Source: Clostridium sp. AF27-2AA
GTDB lineage: Bacteria; Bacillota; Clostridia; Lachnospirales; Lachnospiraceae
Assembly: GCF_003478505.1 (NCBI RefSeq)
Contig: NZ_QUFI01000002.1
Coordinates: 124,001 to 188,000 of the forward strand
Length of the DNA stretch: 64,000 nucleotides
Direction: 5' to 3'
The notes below the pieces were generated by a model. The model did not search any database, was not told the origin of the DNA, and saw nothing but the letters and a program-made list of their open reading frames with translations. How positions within the stretch are numbered: position 1 is the first letter of the stretch; the number at the start of each line of letters is the position of its first letter. A program made the position numbers and the translations under genes. This document shows, piece after piece, positions 43,981 to 53,530 of this stretch.

Positions 43981-44994
43981 TTATTTCTCAACAGGTTCAT
44001 AATGCACACCATGCTCCCCGCAGACCTCCCTGACCAGTCCTTCCTGTTTCAGATGGTCCAGATGCGCAAAGCATTCACCCAGGGCAAACCAGCGCTGGGC
44101 CGGCGGAAAATCATCCCAGCCATCACAGTGGATCTTCCATTTCATGCAGCCCGTAATATCATAAAGGCAGGGCTTCTTCACCGGATCATGCTGCAATTCA
44201 CGGACAATTCTAAGGCAGTCTGCCAGACGCTTCTTATGATGCTCCTTCAGCTGACGGATCCTGAGCTTCATATCCCCTGCCTGCCGGTGTCCCGGAAGCG
44301 GCAGGGTAACCGGATAGGCTTCCAGCTTGTCCAGGCTCCTTAAATAATTGCCCAGAGAGTCCGGCACATCCCACCAGTCTGTGATATTGGGCGTAATGTC
44401 AAACAGCACGTGATCCCCCAGAAGCATGGCGCCGGTACCGCAGACTTCAAAGCAGAAATGCCCTGGTGTATGTCCCGGTGTCCAGATGGCCCGCAGCGTG
44501 TACCGCCCCGCTAAGATCACATCTCCTTCCTCCAGCAGCGTATAATCCCGGAAGGAAAGCGGCGCTGCCATGGTTCTGGACGGCGTACATGCTAACATCG
44601 CCTGCAAAAGCGATTCCTCAATTCCGTTTTCCCGGAAGCGTTCCGAACGGTGCTCCTGCAATGTTCCGTCCATAAACCGGTAATCCTCCCGGCTGATATA
44701 TACCCTTCCGCCCGGCCGGATCAGCTCCGGGGCGTTCCCACTGTGATCTGCATGAAGATGTGTCAGCAGGATATCCGTATCCTCCATGGATACGCCGAGC
44801 TGCCCCAGTCCCTTAAGGAGCGCTTTTTTGCAGCCTTCTGTCCGAAATCCGGTATCCACCAGCAGATTGCGCTGCTTCGCCTCCCTGCTGCCCCGGAACA
44901 GATAGCTGTTTAACTCTTTGAGTGGATTACCCTCCAGAGGCACCGGAATCCGGAACACCTCCGGTAGCACCTCCCTGATGTCATATCCCATCAT
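43981..44994 (-). CDS. Metallo-beta-lactamase-fold hydrolase
   Basis: A 337-residue hydrolase. The metal-binding motif LLTHLHADHSGN (HxHxDH) is near residue 96, with the further His in TPGHTPGHFCFE near 170 and an Asp in LLGDHVLFD near 190. The extra C-terminal 100-residue helical region has a typical LACTB2/RNase Z-like position but no clear family mark. It could act on a thioester or lactone. It follows etfA on the same strand past a terminator, so it is probably outside the CoA-ester operon. RBS GGAGGAC. Confidence 0.85.
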   Translation of the reverse strand: MMGYDIREVLPEVFRIPVPLEGNPLKELNSYLFRGSREAKQRNLLVDTGFRTEGCKKALLKGLGQLGVSMEDTDILLTHLHADHSGNAPELIRPGGRVYISREDYRFMDGTLQEHRSERFRENGIEESLLQAMLACTPSRTMAAPLSFRDYTLLEEGDVILAGRYTLRAIWTPGHTPGHFCFEVCGTGAMLLGDHVLFDITPNITDWWDVPDSLGNYLRSLDKLEAYPVTLPLPGHRQAGDMKLRIRQLKEHHKKRLADCLRIVRELQHDPVKKPCLYDITGCMKWKIHCDGWDDFPPAQRWFALGECFAHLDHLKQEGLVREVCGEHGVHYEPVEK

Positions 44995-45024
44995 GTCTAA
45001 GTCCTCCGCTTTTCCTTAATCGAA

Positions 45025-45061
45025 CAAAAGAGCGGGACACTTCTGCATCCCACTCTCTTAT
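45025..45061 (-). terminator. Terminator after etfA
   Basis: AAGAGAGTGGGA...TCCCGCTCTTTTG on the minus strand, a long stem with short U-run, about 20 nt past the etfA stop. Probable end of the CoA-ester operon. Confidence 0.75.
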
Positions 45062-45078
45062 AAAGGTTCGTTTTATGA

Positions 45079-46101
45079 TCAGTCTTTTGCTTCTGCCTTG
45101 TCCAGCTCCTCGATGATTGCCGGGATCACTTTATACAGATCACCTACAATGCCAACGTCTGCGATCTCGAAGATCGGTGCAGACTCGTTGGTGTTGATGG
45201 CAACGATCAGCTCGGAATCCTGCATGCCTGCCACGTGCTGGATTGCACCGGAAATACCACATGCAAAATATACTTTTGGTTTTACGGTAGTACCGGTCTG
45301 TCCTACCTGGTAGGAGTGATCGATCCAGCCTGCGTCAACTGCCGCACGGGAAGCTGCGACAACGCCGCCCAGCTTATCAGCCAGCTGCTTTAATAACTCA
45401 AAGCCCTCCGGCTTGCCAAGTCCCATACCGCCGGAAACGATGATCTTCGCATCGGTCAGGGAAACCGTCTCCTTCAAGCTCTTTACGATTTCCAGAACCT
45501 TGGTACGGATCTCGCCTTCCTTGAAAGAAACATTTAATTTTACGATCTCGCCCTTACGGCCTTCCTGGTACTGTGCTTTTTCCATAACACCCGGACGTAC
45601 GGTAGACATCTGCGGTCTGTGATCCGGGCAGATAATCGTAGCCATTAAGTTTCCGCCGAATGCCGGACGGGTCTGCTGGATCTTCTTATCCGTCGGATCG
45701 ATCTCCAGCTTGGTGCAGTCTGCGGTCAGGCCGGTGTTGCAGTTTACTGCCAGACACGGACCAAGATCACGGCCGATATGGGTAGCGCCTAACAGAACGA
45801 TCTCCGGTTTGTACTCTTCAATTGCCTTGCCAATGGTAATGCTGTACGCATCGGTACGGTAATCCTTTAACTCCGGATCGTCTGCCAGATATACCTTATC
45901 TGCGCCATATGCAAACAGTTCATCGGTCAGTCCCTCTACTTTATCACCAAGAAGTACGGCACACAGCTCGCATCCAACTGCGTCAGCCAGCTTGCGGCCC
46001 TCTCCGAGCAGCTCGATTACTACCGGCATGATCTTGCCTTCTCTCTGCTCTGCAAATACCCATACGCCTTTGTAGGCGCTTAAATCCTTTACGTCTGCCA
46101 T
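45079..46101 (-). CDS. etfA: Electron transfer flavoprotein, alpha subunit
   Basis: A 340-residue FAD-binding subunit that passes electrons to the acyl-CoA dehydrogenase encoded nearby. The FAD site is intact in the C-terminal half: [16 protein letters not shown] near 223, [20 protein letters not shown] near 268, QHVAGM and [11 protein letters not shown] near 305. The N-terminal domain carries an [14 protein letters not shown] motif near 110. The gene follows etfB by 29 bp and ends the operon. Together with EtfB and the ACD it should form a complex that reduces an enoyl-CoA. Confidence 0.95.
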   Translation of the reverse strand: MADVKDLSAYKGVWVFAEQREGKIMPVVIELLGEGRKLADAVGCELCAVLLGDKVEGLTDELFAYGADKVYLADDPELKDYRTDAYSITIGKAIEEYKPEIVLLGATHIGRDLGPCLAVNCNTGLTADCTKLEIDPTDKKIQQTRPAFGGNLMATIICPDHRPQMSTVRPGVMEKAQYQEGRKGEIVKLNVSFKEGEIRTKVLEIVKSLKETVSLTDAKIIVSGGMGLGKPEGFELLKQLADKLGGVVAASRAAVDAGWIDHSYQVGQTGTTVKPKVYFACGISGAIQHVAGMQDSELIVAINTNESAPIFEIADVGIVGDLYKVIPAIIEELDKAEAKD

Positions 46102-46130
46102 TTCTTCGTACCCTTTCCTTTCACTTGTGC

Positions 46131-46928
46131 TTAGATGTAATGCTTCTCGACCAGTTTGCCTACAAGCTTTGCACCCATCTCCTGAATGCTGCCCTCAAGC
46201 ATTTCGCCCTTGCCCTTCTGCGGCGGAGTGAAGGAACGGAATACACGGGTAGGAGAAGCTTTCAGTCCACAGTCTGCCGGATCCAGGTCAACTGCAACGT
46301 GATCCCATACGGTAATCTCTTTCTGGTAAGCATCTACAATACCGCCAATGCTCATATATCTTGGGGTGTTTAACTCTTTTACAGCGGTTAACAGGCACGG
46401 CATGCCAACCTCGATTACTTCGTAACCATCCTCGAGCTGTCTCTGAACGATCACTTTGTCACCCTCAACCTTGTAATCCTGTACATAGGTAACAACCGGA
46501 ACACCAAGTCTCTGGCCAATCTGCGGCCCTACCTGAGCGGTATCACCATCGATTGCCTGACGGCCTGCGAAGATGATATCTACCTTGCCCAGTTCATCTA
46601 CCTTGCGGATGCCGGCTGCGATGGTGGTGGAGGTTGCGCAGGTATCTGCGCCGCCGAATACACGGTCACTTAACAGATAAGCTTCATCAGCGCCCATTGC
46701 CAGGCACTCACGCAGCATGTAGGTTGCCTGCGGCGGTCCCATGGTTAATACTGCAACGGAGGTTCCCTCCGGGTCTTTGTCTTTTAACTGAAGTGCTGCC
46801 TCCAGCGCATTTGCGTCATCCGGGTTTAAGATACTCGGAACGCCCTCACGGATCAGGGTTCCCTTAACCGGATCAATCTTTACTTCTGTGGTGTCTGGCA
46901 CCTGTTTTACACATACTAAGATCTTCAT
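46131..46928 (-). CDS. etfB: Electron transfer flavoprotein, beta subunit (bifurcating-type motif)
   Basis: A 265-residue subunit. The conserved [13 protein letters not shown] start and the nucleotide loop [20 protein letters not shown] near residue 122 are visible. This [14 protein letters not shown] form is the one found in Etfs of anaerobes such as Acidaminococcus and Acetobacterium that bind a second FAD and bifurcate electrons. Respiratory-type EtfB has a different sequence here (AIDDDCNQT-like). That reading is inference from memory of the alignments. 20 bp after the acyl-CoA dehydrogenase gene. Confidence 0.94.
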   Translation of the reverse strand: MKILVCVKQVPDTTEVKIDPVKGTLIREGVPSILNPDDANALEAALQLKDKDPEGTSVAVLTMGPPQATYMLRECLAMGADEAYLLSDRVFGGADTCATSTTIAAGIRKVDELGKVDIIFAGRQAIDGDTAQVGPQIGQRLGVPVVTYVQDYKVEGDKVIVQRQLEDGYEVIEVGMPCLLTAVKELNTPRYMSIGGIVDAYQKEITVWDHVAVDLDPADCGLKASPTRVFRSFTPPQKGKGEMLEGSIQEMGAKLVGKLVEKHYI

Positions 46929-46948
46929 TATGGTCTGCTCCCTCCTAA

Positions 46949-48094
46949 TTACTTCAGTAATTTACCAGAAATTACCATCTGCTGTACCTGGCTGGTTCCT
47001 TCATAGATCGTGAATACACGGCAGTCACGGAACATACGCTCAATCTTATAATCCTTAATGAAGCCGTATCCGCCATGGATCTGAACGGTCTTTGCAGCGA
47101 TCTCGTTGCAGACCTCAGATGCGTAGAATTTTGCCATGGAAGCTGCCATAGAAGCATCCTGACCGTTATCAATCAGCCATGCGGTCTTGTAAACCAGGTT
47201 CTTAGCTGCTTCAAGCTTGGTTGCCATCTCAGCCAGCATAAATGCGATCGCCTGGAATTTTGCAATCGGACGGCCAAACTGCTTTCTCTCTTTTGCGTAC
47301 TTGATTGCTTCATCCAGACAGCCCTGTGCAACACCGATAGACTGTGCAGCAACGCCCATACGTCCGGTATCCAGAGTCTTCATGGCATTAATGAAGCCCT
47401 TGCCTTCCTGGCCAAGCAGGTTGTCTTTATGTACACGTACATTCTCCAGAATGATATCACTGGTTGCACAGCCTACAACACCCATCTTTTTCTCCGGCTT
47501 ACCACAGGATACACCCTCCTGCTTCATGTCTACGATGAATGCGGAAATACCCTTGGTGCCCATGCTCATGTCGGTCTTTGCGTATACAACCGCCCAGTCA
47601 GCCAGAGGCGCCATGGTGATAAAGGTCTTACGGCCATTCAGCACATAGTAGTCACCGTCTTTTACTGCGGTGGTCTGCATGCCGCCTGCGTCGGAACCTG
47701 CGCCCGGCTCAGTCAGCGCGAAGCAGACCTTCTTTTCGCCAGTTACTACCGGACGTAAATATTTCTCTTTCTGCTCAGCGTTTCCGGAAAGAAGGAACGG
47801 ACCGCCGGAAAGTGAGTTCGGGGAAGAAACATAAATACTTGCAACACCGGATACTCTTGCAATTTCTTCCATTACGATAACGTAAGAACGCGCGTCTCCG
47901 CCCTGTCCACCGTACTGCTTCGGAACCTTGATTCCGAAGAAACCGGCTTTTGCCATCTTATCGAGGATTTCCTCCGGGAAAACCTCCTCCTCCTCAACTT
48001 TATCGAGGACTTCTTTTGTCAGCTCTGTCTCTGCAAATTCTCTTGCCAGTTTTCTGACCAGTTCATGCTGCTCTGTGAAAAATGCGTCTGCCAT
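46949..48094 (-). CDS. Acyl-CoA dehydrogenase (enoyl-CoA reductase of the pathway)
   Basis: A 381-residue flavoenzyme of short-chain ACD length. FAD/substrate motifs CFALTEPGAGSDAGG near residue 124 and FITMAPLADWAVVYAKT near 158. The catalytic base is Glu365 in FTIYEGTSQVQQM, at the position used by butyryl- and medium-chain enzymes. Between ligase and etfB in the order found for AcdA-EtfBA of aryl-acrylyl-CoA reduction and CarCDE of caffeyl-CoA reduction. It probably runs in the direction of enoyl-CoA reduction. RBS AAGGAGG. Confidence 0.93.
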   Translation of the reverse strand: MADAFFTEQHELVRKLAREFAETELTKEVLDKVEEEEVFPEEILDKMAKAGFFGIKVPKQYGGQGGDARSYVIVMEEIARVSGVASIYVSSPNSLSGGPFLLSGNAEQKEKYLRPVVTGEKKVCFALTEPGAGSDAGGMQTTAVKDGDYYVLNGRKTFITMAPLADWAVVYAKTDMSMGTKGISAFIVDMKQEGVSCGKPEKKMGVVGCATSDIILENVRVHKDNLLGQEGKGFINAMKTLDTGRMGVAAQSIGVAQGCLDEAIKYAKERKQFGRPIAKFQAIAFMLAEMATKLEAAKNLVYKTAWLIDNGQDASMAASMAKFYASEVCNEIAAKTVQIHGGYGFIKDYKIERMFRDCRVFTIYEGTSQVQQMVISGKLLK

Positions 48095-48155
48095 CTTGCT
48101 CTATTTCCTCCTTCATACATATTGATATCTAAACCGGATTGCTCCGGCTGTATGC

Positions 48156-49778
48156 TTATTCTTGTGTGCCGCCAGCCGTCTCACGCTGTTTTGCGGCACG
48201 CTCCGCTGCTTCTTTTCGCAGCTCCTTTAATTCAATCTTACCACTCGCGTTCATGGGAAATTTTTCAAACCAGAATACATAGGCCGGAACCTTGTAATCT
48301 GCCAGATGCTGTTTTAAATAGGAAAGCATCCGTTCTTTATCGATCTGCACTCCCGGCTTCGGAATCACACAGGCTGCGATTTCTTCCTGAAGGACCTGTG
48401 CCGGAACTCCTACTACCTTGACATCCGCCACGCCCTCATAACGGCGGATCGCAAGCTCAATCTCCCGCGGAGAAATATTTTCTCCCGCACGGATGATCAT
48501 CTCTTTGAGGCGTCCGGTAATATGAAGCTCACCCGTTTCGTCAAAGTAGCCGATATCTCCGGTTCTCAGCCATCCATCCTCTGTGAAAACTTTGGCATTG
48601 GCCTGCGGCAGATGATAATACCCCAGCATGACATTATAGCCCTGGACCTGAATCTCTCCGGCCTTCCCCGGTGCTGCTTCTTTCCCGGTTGCAAGATCCG
48701 CGATACGCGCCTTCACATGTTCAATCACATGTCCGGCCGATACCGCCTTGATTTCATTTGGATCATCCCAGTCTGCAATGGCAATACATGGTGATGTTTC
48801 TGTCTGTCCGTAGGACGGCTGCAGATGCATCTGCGGAAACCGTCTGCAGATTTCCAGAAAATCCTCCGGGGTACACGGTGAGCCTGCAATGATGCCGGAT
48901 CTCAGATCTGGTGCCTGACGTCCCGCGTACTGCGGTTTGCGGATCAATGCGAGAAACATGCTCGGAACACCGTTTAAGATCGTACATTTGTACTGATCAA
49001 TGGCGTCCCACACATGGGCTGTCCGAAAATACGGGATCAGGCACATTGCCATGCCGCCTGTGATACAGGCAATCACGCCGGCAGTGATGCCGAAGCAGTG
49101 AAACAGCGGAACGGTTATGCACATCTTATCCGCGACACTCCAGTGCATCGCCTCCACCATGGCACGGCTGTTGTTGAGCAGCTGCTCATGGCTCAGCAGG
49201 ATTCCCTTTGGAAGGGATGTGGTGCCGGACGTAAAGATCATGCAGGCCGCGTCCTCCGGCTGCACCTGGCTTTTCAGTTCCTGTACACGGACCAGAACCT
49301 CCGGTGACTTTTCCCGGCGGCCGAAGCTGTCCGGGCTCATCCAGGTTCCTGCTTCCTTTTCATCCAGATGAAGGAAGCGCTTTACCTTCGGCGTATCCTT
49401 TCGGATGTCCGCGATCACATCGTCATAGACGATATCCTTGCATCCAGCGCCGCAGAACACATATTCCACATCGGAGTAATTCAGGATTCCCTTCAGTTCT
49501 TCATCCCGGTAACAGGTGTTGATCAGGACCGGAACCGCTCCGATCTTCACCAGCGCAAGAAAAGTAAATACCCAGTTCGGACTGTTGACACTCCAGATTC
49601 CCACATGGGTTCCCCGGGTGACTCCCATATCCTCCAGTCTGCCTGCCATAAGATCGGAAGTCTCATCCAGCTGCGCAAAGCTGCAGCTCCAGCCAAACAT
49701 TTCCATGGCGGTATGATCTCCGATCACGGCTGTCTGTTCCCTCAGATACTGCCCGATTGTTTTTTTCGTCAATTCCAT
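48156..49778 (-). CDS. AMP-forming acyl-CoA ligase (CaiC/FadD-like), ligase 1
   Basis: A 540-residue adenylate-forming enzyme that activates a carboxylic acid with ATP and CoA. P-loop MIFTSGTTSLPKG near residue 180, A5 motif SYGQTETSPC near 320, A7 TGDIGYFDETGE near 400, A8 GRLKEMIIRAGENISPREIE near 415 and A10 Lys in MNASGKIELKEL near 515. It is a close paralogue of ligase 2 at 56897. The start lies 9 bp after a perfect 16-bp palindrome matching FadR/GntR operators. It could prime the CoA-transferase loop as CarB does in caffeate respiration. Confidence 0.92.
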   Translation of the reverse strand: MELTKKTIGQYLREQTAVIGDHTAMEMFGWSCSFAQLDETSDLMAGRLEDMGVTRGTHVGIWSVNSPNWVFTFLALVKIGAVPVLINTCYRDEELKGILNYSDVEYVFCGAGCKDIVYDDVIADIRKDTPKVKRFLHLDEKEAGTWMSPDSFGRREKSPEVLVRVQELKSQVQPEDAACMIFTSGTTSLPKGILLSHEQLLNNSRAMVEAMHWSVADKMCITVPLFHCFGITAGVIACITGGMAMCLIPYFRTAHVWDAIDQYKCTILNGVPSMFLALIRKPQYAGRQAPDLRSGIIAGSPCTPEDFLEICRRFPQMHLQPSYGQTETSPCIAIADWDDPNEIKAVSAGHVIEHVKARIADLATGKEAAPGKAGEIQVQGYNVMLGYYHLPQANAKVFTEDGWLRTGDIGYFDETGELHITGRLKEMIIRAGENISPREIELAIRRYEGVADVKVVGVPAQVLQEEIAACVIPKPGVQIDKERMLSYLKQHLADYKVPAYVFWFEKFPMNASGKIELKELRKEAAERAAKQRETAGGTQE

Positions 49779-49787
49779 GTTCTCTCC

Positions 49788-49803
49788 AACTTGTATACAA
49801 GTT
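49788..49803 (-). promoter_or_regulatory. Perfect GntR/FadR-type operator before ligase 1
   Basis: AACTTGTATACAAGTT is a perfect 16-bp palindrome, 9 bp before the ligase start. Its TTGTATACAA core resembles known FadR-family GntR sites, and similar sites precede the activator and ligase 2. No good promoter is visible between it and the upstream gene, so it may act by blocking elongation or covering a non-standard promoter. Confidence 0.72.
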
Positions 49804-49815
49804 ATTGCCGCATAG

Positions 49816-49848
49816 AGGGCTGCGTGGCTTCTGCGCCCGCGCAGCCCT
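49816..49848 (-). terminator. Hairpin after the CoA-transferase gene
   Basis: AGGGCTGCG and CGCAGCCCT form a perfect 9-bp stem with a 15-nt loop and no T-run. Probably an mRNA-processing or stabilising hairpin between CoA-transferase and ligase 1. Confidence 0.55.
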
Positions 49849-49879
49849 GTTTCCTTATTCTGTATCTAAGGAACACTCT

Positions 49880-51121
49880 TTATGCTTTTTTCGGATCTTC
49901 CCAGATATAAAGAGTTCCGTTTGCTTTCAGTGCATCAATCTGCTCTTCATTATAACCGATTTCCTTCAGAACATCAACACCCTGCTCACCGATCAACGGT
50001 CCACGTCTGTAATCTGGAACACCCATATTTTCAAACTTGACAGGGGTACGAACCAGTCTTCTGGTATTGCCATTGGAATAGGTCATATCGTAGAAGCAGT
50101 TATTGGCTTCTGCCTGCTTATCGTTACGGATCTCGATCCAGTTCTGGCACAGCGCGAACGGAATATCTGCTGCAGTCAGGATTTCTTTCCACTCTGCTGC
50201 GGTCTTCTTTTCGAAAGCTTCCATAACAATATCATAAACTTCCGTAGTCAGACCCTTTTCCTGACAGGTCAGGATCGGGAAGTAATTCTCATTCTCTACC
50301 AGATCCTCACGGCCAACTGCTGCAATGAATTTCTTGTAGTAGGTGTTGTAATCCGGCATACAGGTCTGGATATAACGGTCATCTGCGGTATGCCATGCGG
50401 AGTTGAACGGGTTAGCACCATTGCGGATATTGATCGGATACTGCTGCGCAATACCTTCATAGTTGGATGCCTGAACCATCATGCCCATGTTGTATACAGC
50501 ACTCTCAAACAGGGAGGTCTCAACCTTCTCACCGACACCCTTGGTCTTAGCCTGATATAATGCAGCCAGAATACCGGCTACCAGGTTCATACCTACGTTG
50601 TGGTCACCGACACCAGGCGCACCGTTGAACGGGACATCGCTTCTCTGACGCAGAGTCTCAAAGTATCCGCCTCTTGCAAAGAATGCGGTAAAGTCAAATC
50701 CCGGAAGATCCTTATCCGGACCATACTCACCATAACCGGTACAGATTGCATAAACCAGCTTCGGATATCTTTCCTTTAAGCTCTCATAGTCAAGACCTGC
50801 TCTCTGCAGTGCCTGCACACGCCAGTTGGTGATCAGGACATCTGCGGAATCCAGCAGCTTGAAGAATGCCTCCTTGCCCTCCGGAGTTTTCATGTTCAGG
50901 GAGATACATCTCTTATTACCATTTTCCAGATCCCAGGTTGTATTCTCATACATATCCAACGGACGTCCCTCAGACGGAGCGGTATATCTTAACGGATCAC
51001 CCTTTGCGGACTCAATTTTAATAACATCTGCTCCAAGGTCAGCCATAAATCTGCCTGCGGTTGCCGCAGCGATAAAGGTTGCCAGTTCAATAACTTTTAC
51101 ACCTTCCAATGGTTTGCTCAT
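49880..51121 (-). CDS. Family III CoA-transferase (CaiB/BaiF/FldA-like)
   Basis: A 413-residue CoA-transferase. The catalytic Asp is probably Asp173 in GAPGVGDHNVGMN, the family position. Other features are the N-terminal LEGVKVIELATFIAAATAGR, DVIKIESAKGDPLR near 33 and DVLITNWRV near 94. Relatives: FldA (cinnamoyl-CoA:phenyllactate), HadA (2-hydroxyisocaproate) and CaiB (carnitine). It most likely moves CoA from the reduced end product to a new 2-hydroxy acid, keeping the cycle ATP-neutral. RBS AAAGGAG. It lies between the permease and ligase 1. Confidence 0.93.
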   Translation of the reverse strand: MSKPLEGVKVIELATFIAAATAGRFMADLGADVIKIESAKGDPLRYTAPSEGRPLDMYENTTWDLENGNKRCISLNMKTPEGKEAFFKLLDSADVLITNWRVQALQRAGLDYESLKERYPKLVYAICTGYGEYGPDKDLPGFDFTAFFARGGYFETLRQRSDVPFNGAPGVGDHNVGMNLVAGILAALYQAKTKGVGEKVETSLFESAVYNMGMMVQASNYEGIAQQYPINIRNGANPFNSAWHTADDRYIQTCMPDYNTYYKKFIAAVGREDLVENENYFPILTCQEKGLTTEVYDIVMEAFEKKTAAEWKEILTAADIPFALCQNWIEIRNDKQAEANNCFYDMTYSNGNTRRLVRTPVKFENMGVPDYRRGPLIGEQGVDVLKEIGYNEEQIDALKANGTLYIWEDPKKA

Positions 51122-51166
51122 TTTATGTTACACTCCTTTTTGAAAAATATAATGTTCCTAACAGAT

Positions 51167-52291
51167 TCAGTCTTTGGTATCGAACTTGGTAGCTGCCATA
51201 TGTACCAGATACGGGATCATGATAACCGGAATGGTTAAATAGCCCAGGTACTTGTAGCCTACTGCCACAATCTTATTCAGGCCAAGCTGCGCAATACCGA
51301 ATGCTACTACAGTGCAGATCAGGGTAACAACGATAACCTTTACACCCGGTTTTGCAGTCGGATCAAAGTTTTTGTCCAGAGAAGAACATACACGGTTGGA
51401 CATACCAGCGATCATGTTTACCGCAGTAGATACAGAACCAAGTACGATCAGGATGGAAATGATCGGACGAAGCACGCCCGGTGCCACACCTCTGTTTACC
51501 AGAATCAGCAGCGGAATGCTCTCGGTTGCGAAGTTCGGATCATTTGCGATTGCCATCAGACCAACAACAGCCATCAGGCAAATCAGAACGTTTACGAAAA
51601 ATCCCTGAACCATAGAGGTCTTCGCGTCATCCGGAGATGCGAACGGTTTTGCGTGCTGTACTAACAGACCGATGGATGCCAGCTGGAAGGCTGCATATAC
51701 GAAGCCGATCCACAGTGCCTTGCCAAACGGTGCCGGATTTGCCATGCTCGCGGAAATGTTTGCGGAAATATCACCCCACTGTGCGATGATATTCGGAATA
51801 TAAACGATCAACAGTCCCGCAACAATCAGTACCGATAAAGTAGCAGCCACTTTACGTACTACGTTGGTGCCATATACAGCTACCGCAAAAATAAAGATTC
51901 CTACAAAGATCGTTCCAACCCAGTGATTAATGCCAAATGCACTTTCCATAGTGCTGACACCGGTTGCGAATGCTGCTGCCGGAGCTACGCATATCGTCAC
52001 AATATATACCAGCTCATACAGATTGGAAAAAATCGGCGCATACTTGCCATAAAAACTGTTATTGAAGCTTCTGTAATCATAAACCTCATGCTTCTTTGCA
52101 TATCTCAGTGCATACCACTGGAAAAATGCACCCAGGAATTGAGTCATAATGCAGGTTACGAATGCCCAGATTCCGAACTGTACGAAATACTGACGAAGCT
52201 GGTTGCCTGATGCAAAACCGCCGCCGAACTGTGTCGTAAACCACACAAATGCAACACCTACTGTTACGGACATTTTGTCTTTACTAATCAT
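51167..52291 (-). CDS. YkvI-like amino-acid-permease-fold membrane transporter
   Basis: A 374-residue polytopic membrane protein with about 10-11 hydrophobic segments. The first segment has TTQFGGGFASGNQLRQYF, a broken helix with Gly-rich centre typical of LeuT/APC-fold transporters; YkvI-family proteins share this start. Segments at about 80-110, 130-150, 190-215, 230-250, 275-300 and 320-365. It is embedded in the operon between the dehydratase and CoA-transferase genes, so it probably imports the pathway substrate or exports its product. The transported compound is unknown. RBS GGGGGA. Confidence 0.8.
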   Translation of the reverse strand: MISKDKMSVTVGVAFVWFTTQFGGGFASGNQLRQYFVQFGIWAFVTCIMTQFLGAFFQWYALRYAKKHEVYDYRSFNNSFYGKYAPIFSNLYELVYIVTICVAPAAAFATGVSTMESAFGINHWVGTIFVGIFIFAVAVYGTNVVRKVAATLSVLIVAGLLIVYIPNIIAQWGDISANISASMANPAPFGKALWIGFVYAAFQLASIGLLVQHAKPFASPDDAKTSMVQGFFVNVLICLMAVVGLMAIANDPNFATESIPLLILVNRGVAPGVLRPIISILIVLGSVSTAVNMIAGMSNRVCSSLDKNFDPTAKPGVKVIVVTLICTVVAFGIAQLGLNKIVAVGYKYLGYLTIPVIMIPYLVHMAATKFDTKD

Positions 52292-52327
52292 AATGCCATC
52301 CCCCTATTTTTTTCTGCAGATCCTGTT

Positions 52328-52354
52328 CTATGAAAGGCTTCCCGCCTGACATAG
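52328..52354 (-). promoter_or_regulatory. Small hairpin between dehydratase and permease genes
   Basis: CTATG-AA-AGGC-TTCCC-GCCT-GA-CATAG, a symmetric stem with an internal loop, with no T-run. Position within the operon suggests mRNA processing or stabilisation. Confidence 0.4.
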
Positions 52355-52418
52355 TTCCCACAGTTTCTTTTATATCGCAAAGCGGACGATTCCGGCCCGC
52401 CTCTCGATCAACATTTTG

Positions 52419-53528
52419 TTACAGCATTTCCTTGAACGCCTGGATCATGGTGGCTGCCTGCTCGTAGTTTACCATCTGGCGGTCAACCTCGATATTTAAG
52501 TTCAGGAGACCTGCCTGCTCGCATGCTCTCTTGATCGGAACGTAATCAAACTCCTCCGGATCACAGAACTTGGTCATCAGAACGATGATGCCCTTTGCGT
52601 CATGGGCCTTTGCCTGCTCAATGATATAATCCACACGTTTCTTTTCCTTATCATAAAGGAGTGTGCAGTTGTCCATGTTTGCGAATTTTTGTGCCAGTGC
52701 GTCTACCGGATTCGTCATTTCCGGGGTATCGGTACGATACTGTCTGGTCTCGTTCGCAACATCATCTGCAACAATCTGGATGCCGTTGTCGTCGAAAATC
52801 TTTAACATGCCAGGAGCATCTGCCAGAATGCCGCTTACCAGAACACGGGCTGTGCGGGTGCTCTTCGGACCGGCTAAGAGCTCAGCAGTCAGTTCTTTTA
52901 CAATTGCGGTATGCTCTTCCGGAAGCATGAACCATGCGCTCTTGAATACATCGCTTCTCTCGGCTGCGGTGATGTCTGCGTTTGCTGCTGCCTCGGAGAA
53001 TGCTCTCATGGCTGCGTTGTGCTCGTTGTATACTTTAATGGACTCAACCAGAGCGAACTCGGAGAACTGTGCTCCGGTTGCAACAGTCAGGTCATTGATG
53101 ACTCTCTCATAACCAGCCTTGGTGAATTTGATGCCGAAGTCCGGTTTCCGGTTCTGCGGATAGGTCATCGGGATGAACGGGATATCCTTTACTGCGTATT
53201 TCCAGTTCTGGCCCAGAGTTTTTAAGGAGTCACACAGAGACGGAATGATAATAGCGGAAATACCTTTGTACTCTCCCTTGATTCCCAGCTCCAGGATTGT
53301 CTGCATGATAGAGCAGATAAATGCCGGATAATATTTCTTTGCCTCGTTGATCTCCATGTCTGCGCCCCAGACACCCATCGGTACCAGGCCCATGGAATGA
53401 ACGATCTCCTGTGGTGTATAATAGGTTACTGCAACGACCTTCTTACCTTCAGCCAGATATTTGTCCAGCTGTTTTCTCGGATTTGCAGCAACTTCATGAA
53501 GCTGTGCTAATAATTCCTTTGCTGCCAT
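52419..53528 (-). CDS. 2-Hydroxyacyl-CoA dehydratase, smaller subunit (HgdB/FldC/HadC-like)
   Basis: A 369-residue FeS subunit of the radical dehydratase that removes water from (R)-2-hydroxyacyl-CoA. Family marks: AEGKKVVAVTYYTPQEIVHSMG near residue 27-48, FICSIMQTILELG near 71, IIPSLCDSLKTLGQNWK near 94, and LMTKFCDPEEFDY near 318. The Cys residues in these segments are candidates for cluster ligands. It starts 2 bp after the larger subunit stop, so a 1:1 complex is expected. RBS AAAGGAGG. The activator is encoded upstream in the same operon. Confidence 0.93.
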   Translation of the reverse strand: MAAKELLAQLHEVAANPRKQLDKYLAEGKKVVAVTYYTPQEIVHSMGLVPMGVWGADMEINEAKKYYPAFICSIMQTILELGIKGEYKGISAIIIPSLCDSLKTLGQNWKYAVKDIPFIPMTYPQNRKPDFGIKFTKAGYERVINDLTVATGAQFSEFALVESIKVYNEHNAAMRAFSEAAANADITAAERSDVFKSAWFMLPEEHTAIVKELTAELLAGPKSTRTARVLVSGILADAPGMLKIFDDNGIQIVADDVANETRQYRTDTPEMTNPVDALAQKFANMDNCTLLYDKEKKRVDYIIEQAKAHDAKGIIVLMTKFCDPEEFDYVPIKRACEQAGLLNLNIEVDRQMVNYEQAATMIQAFKEML

Positions 53529-53530
53529 CT

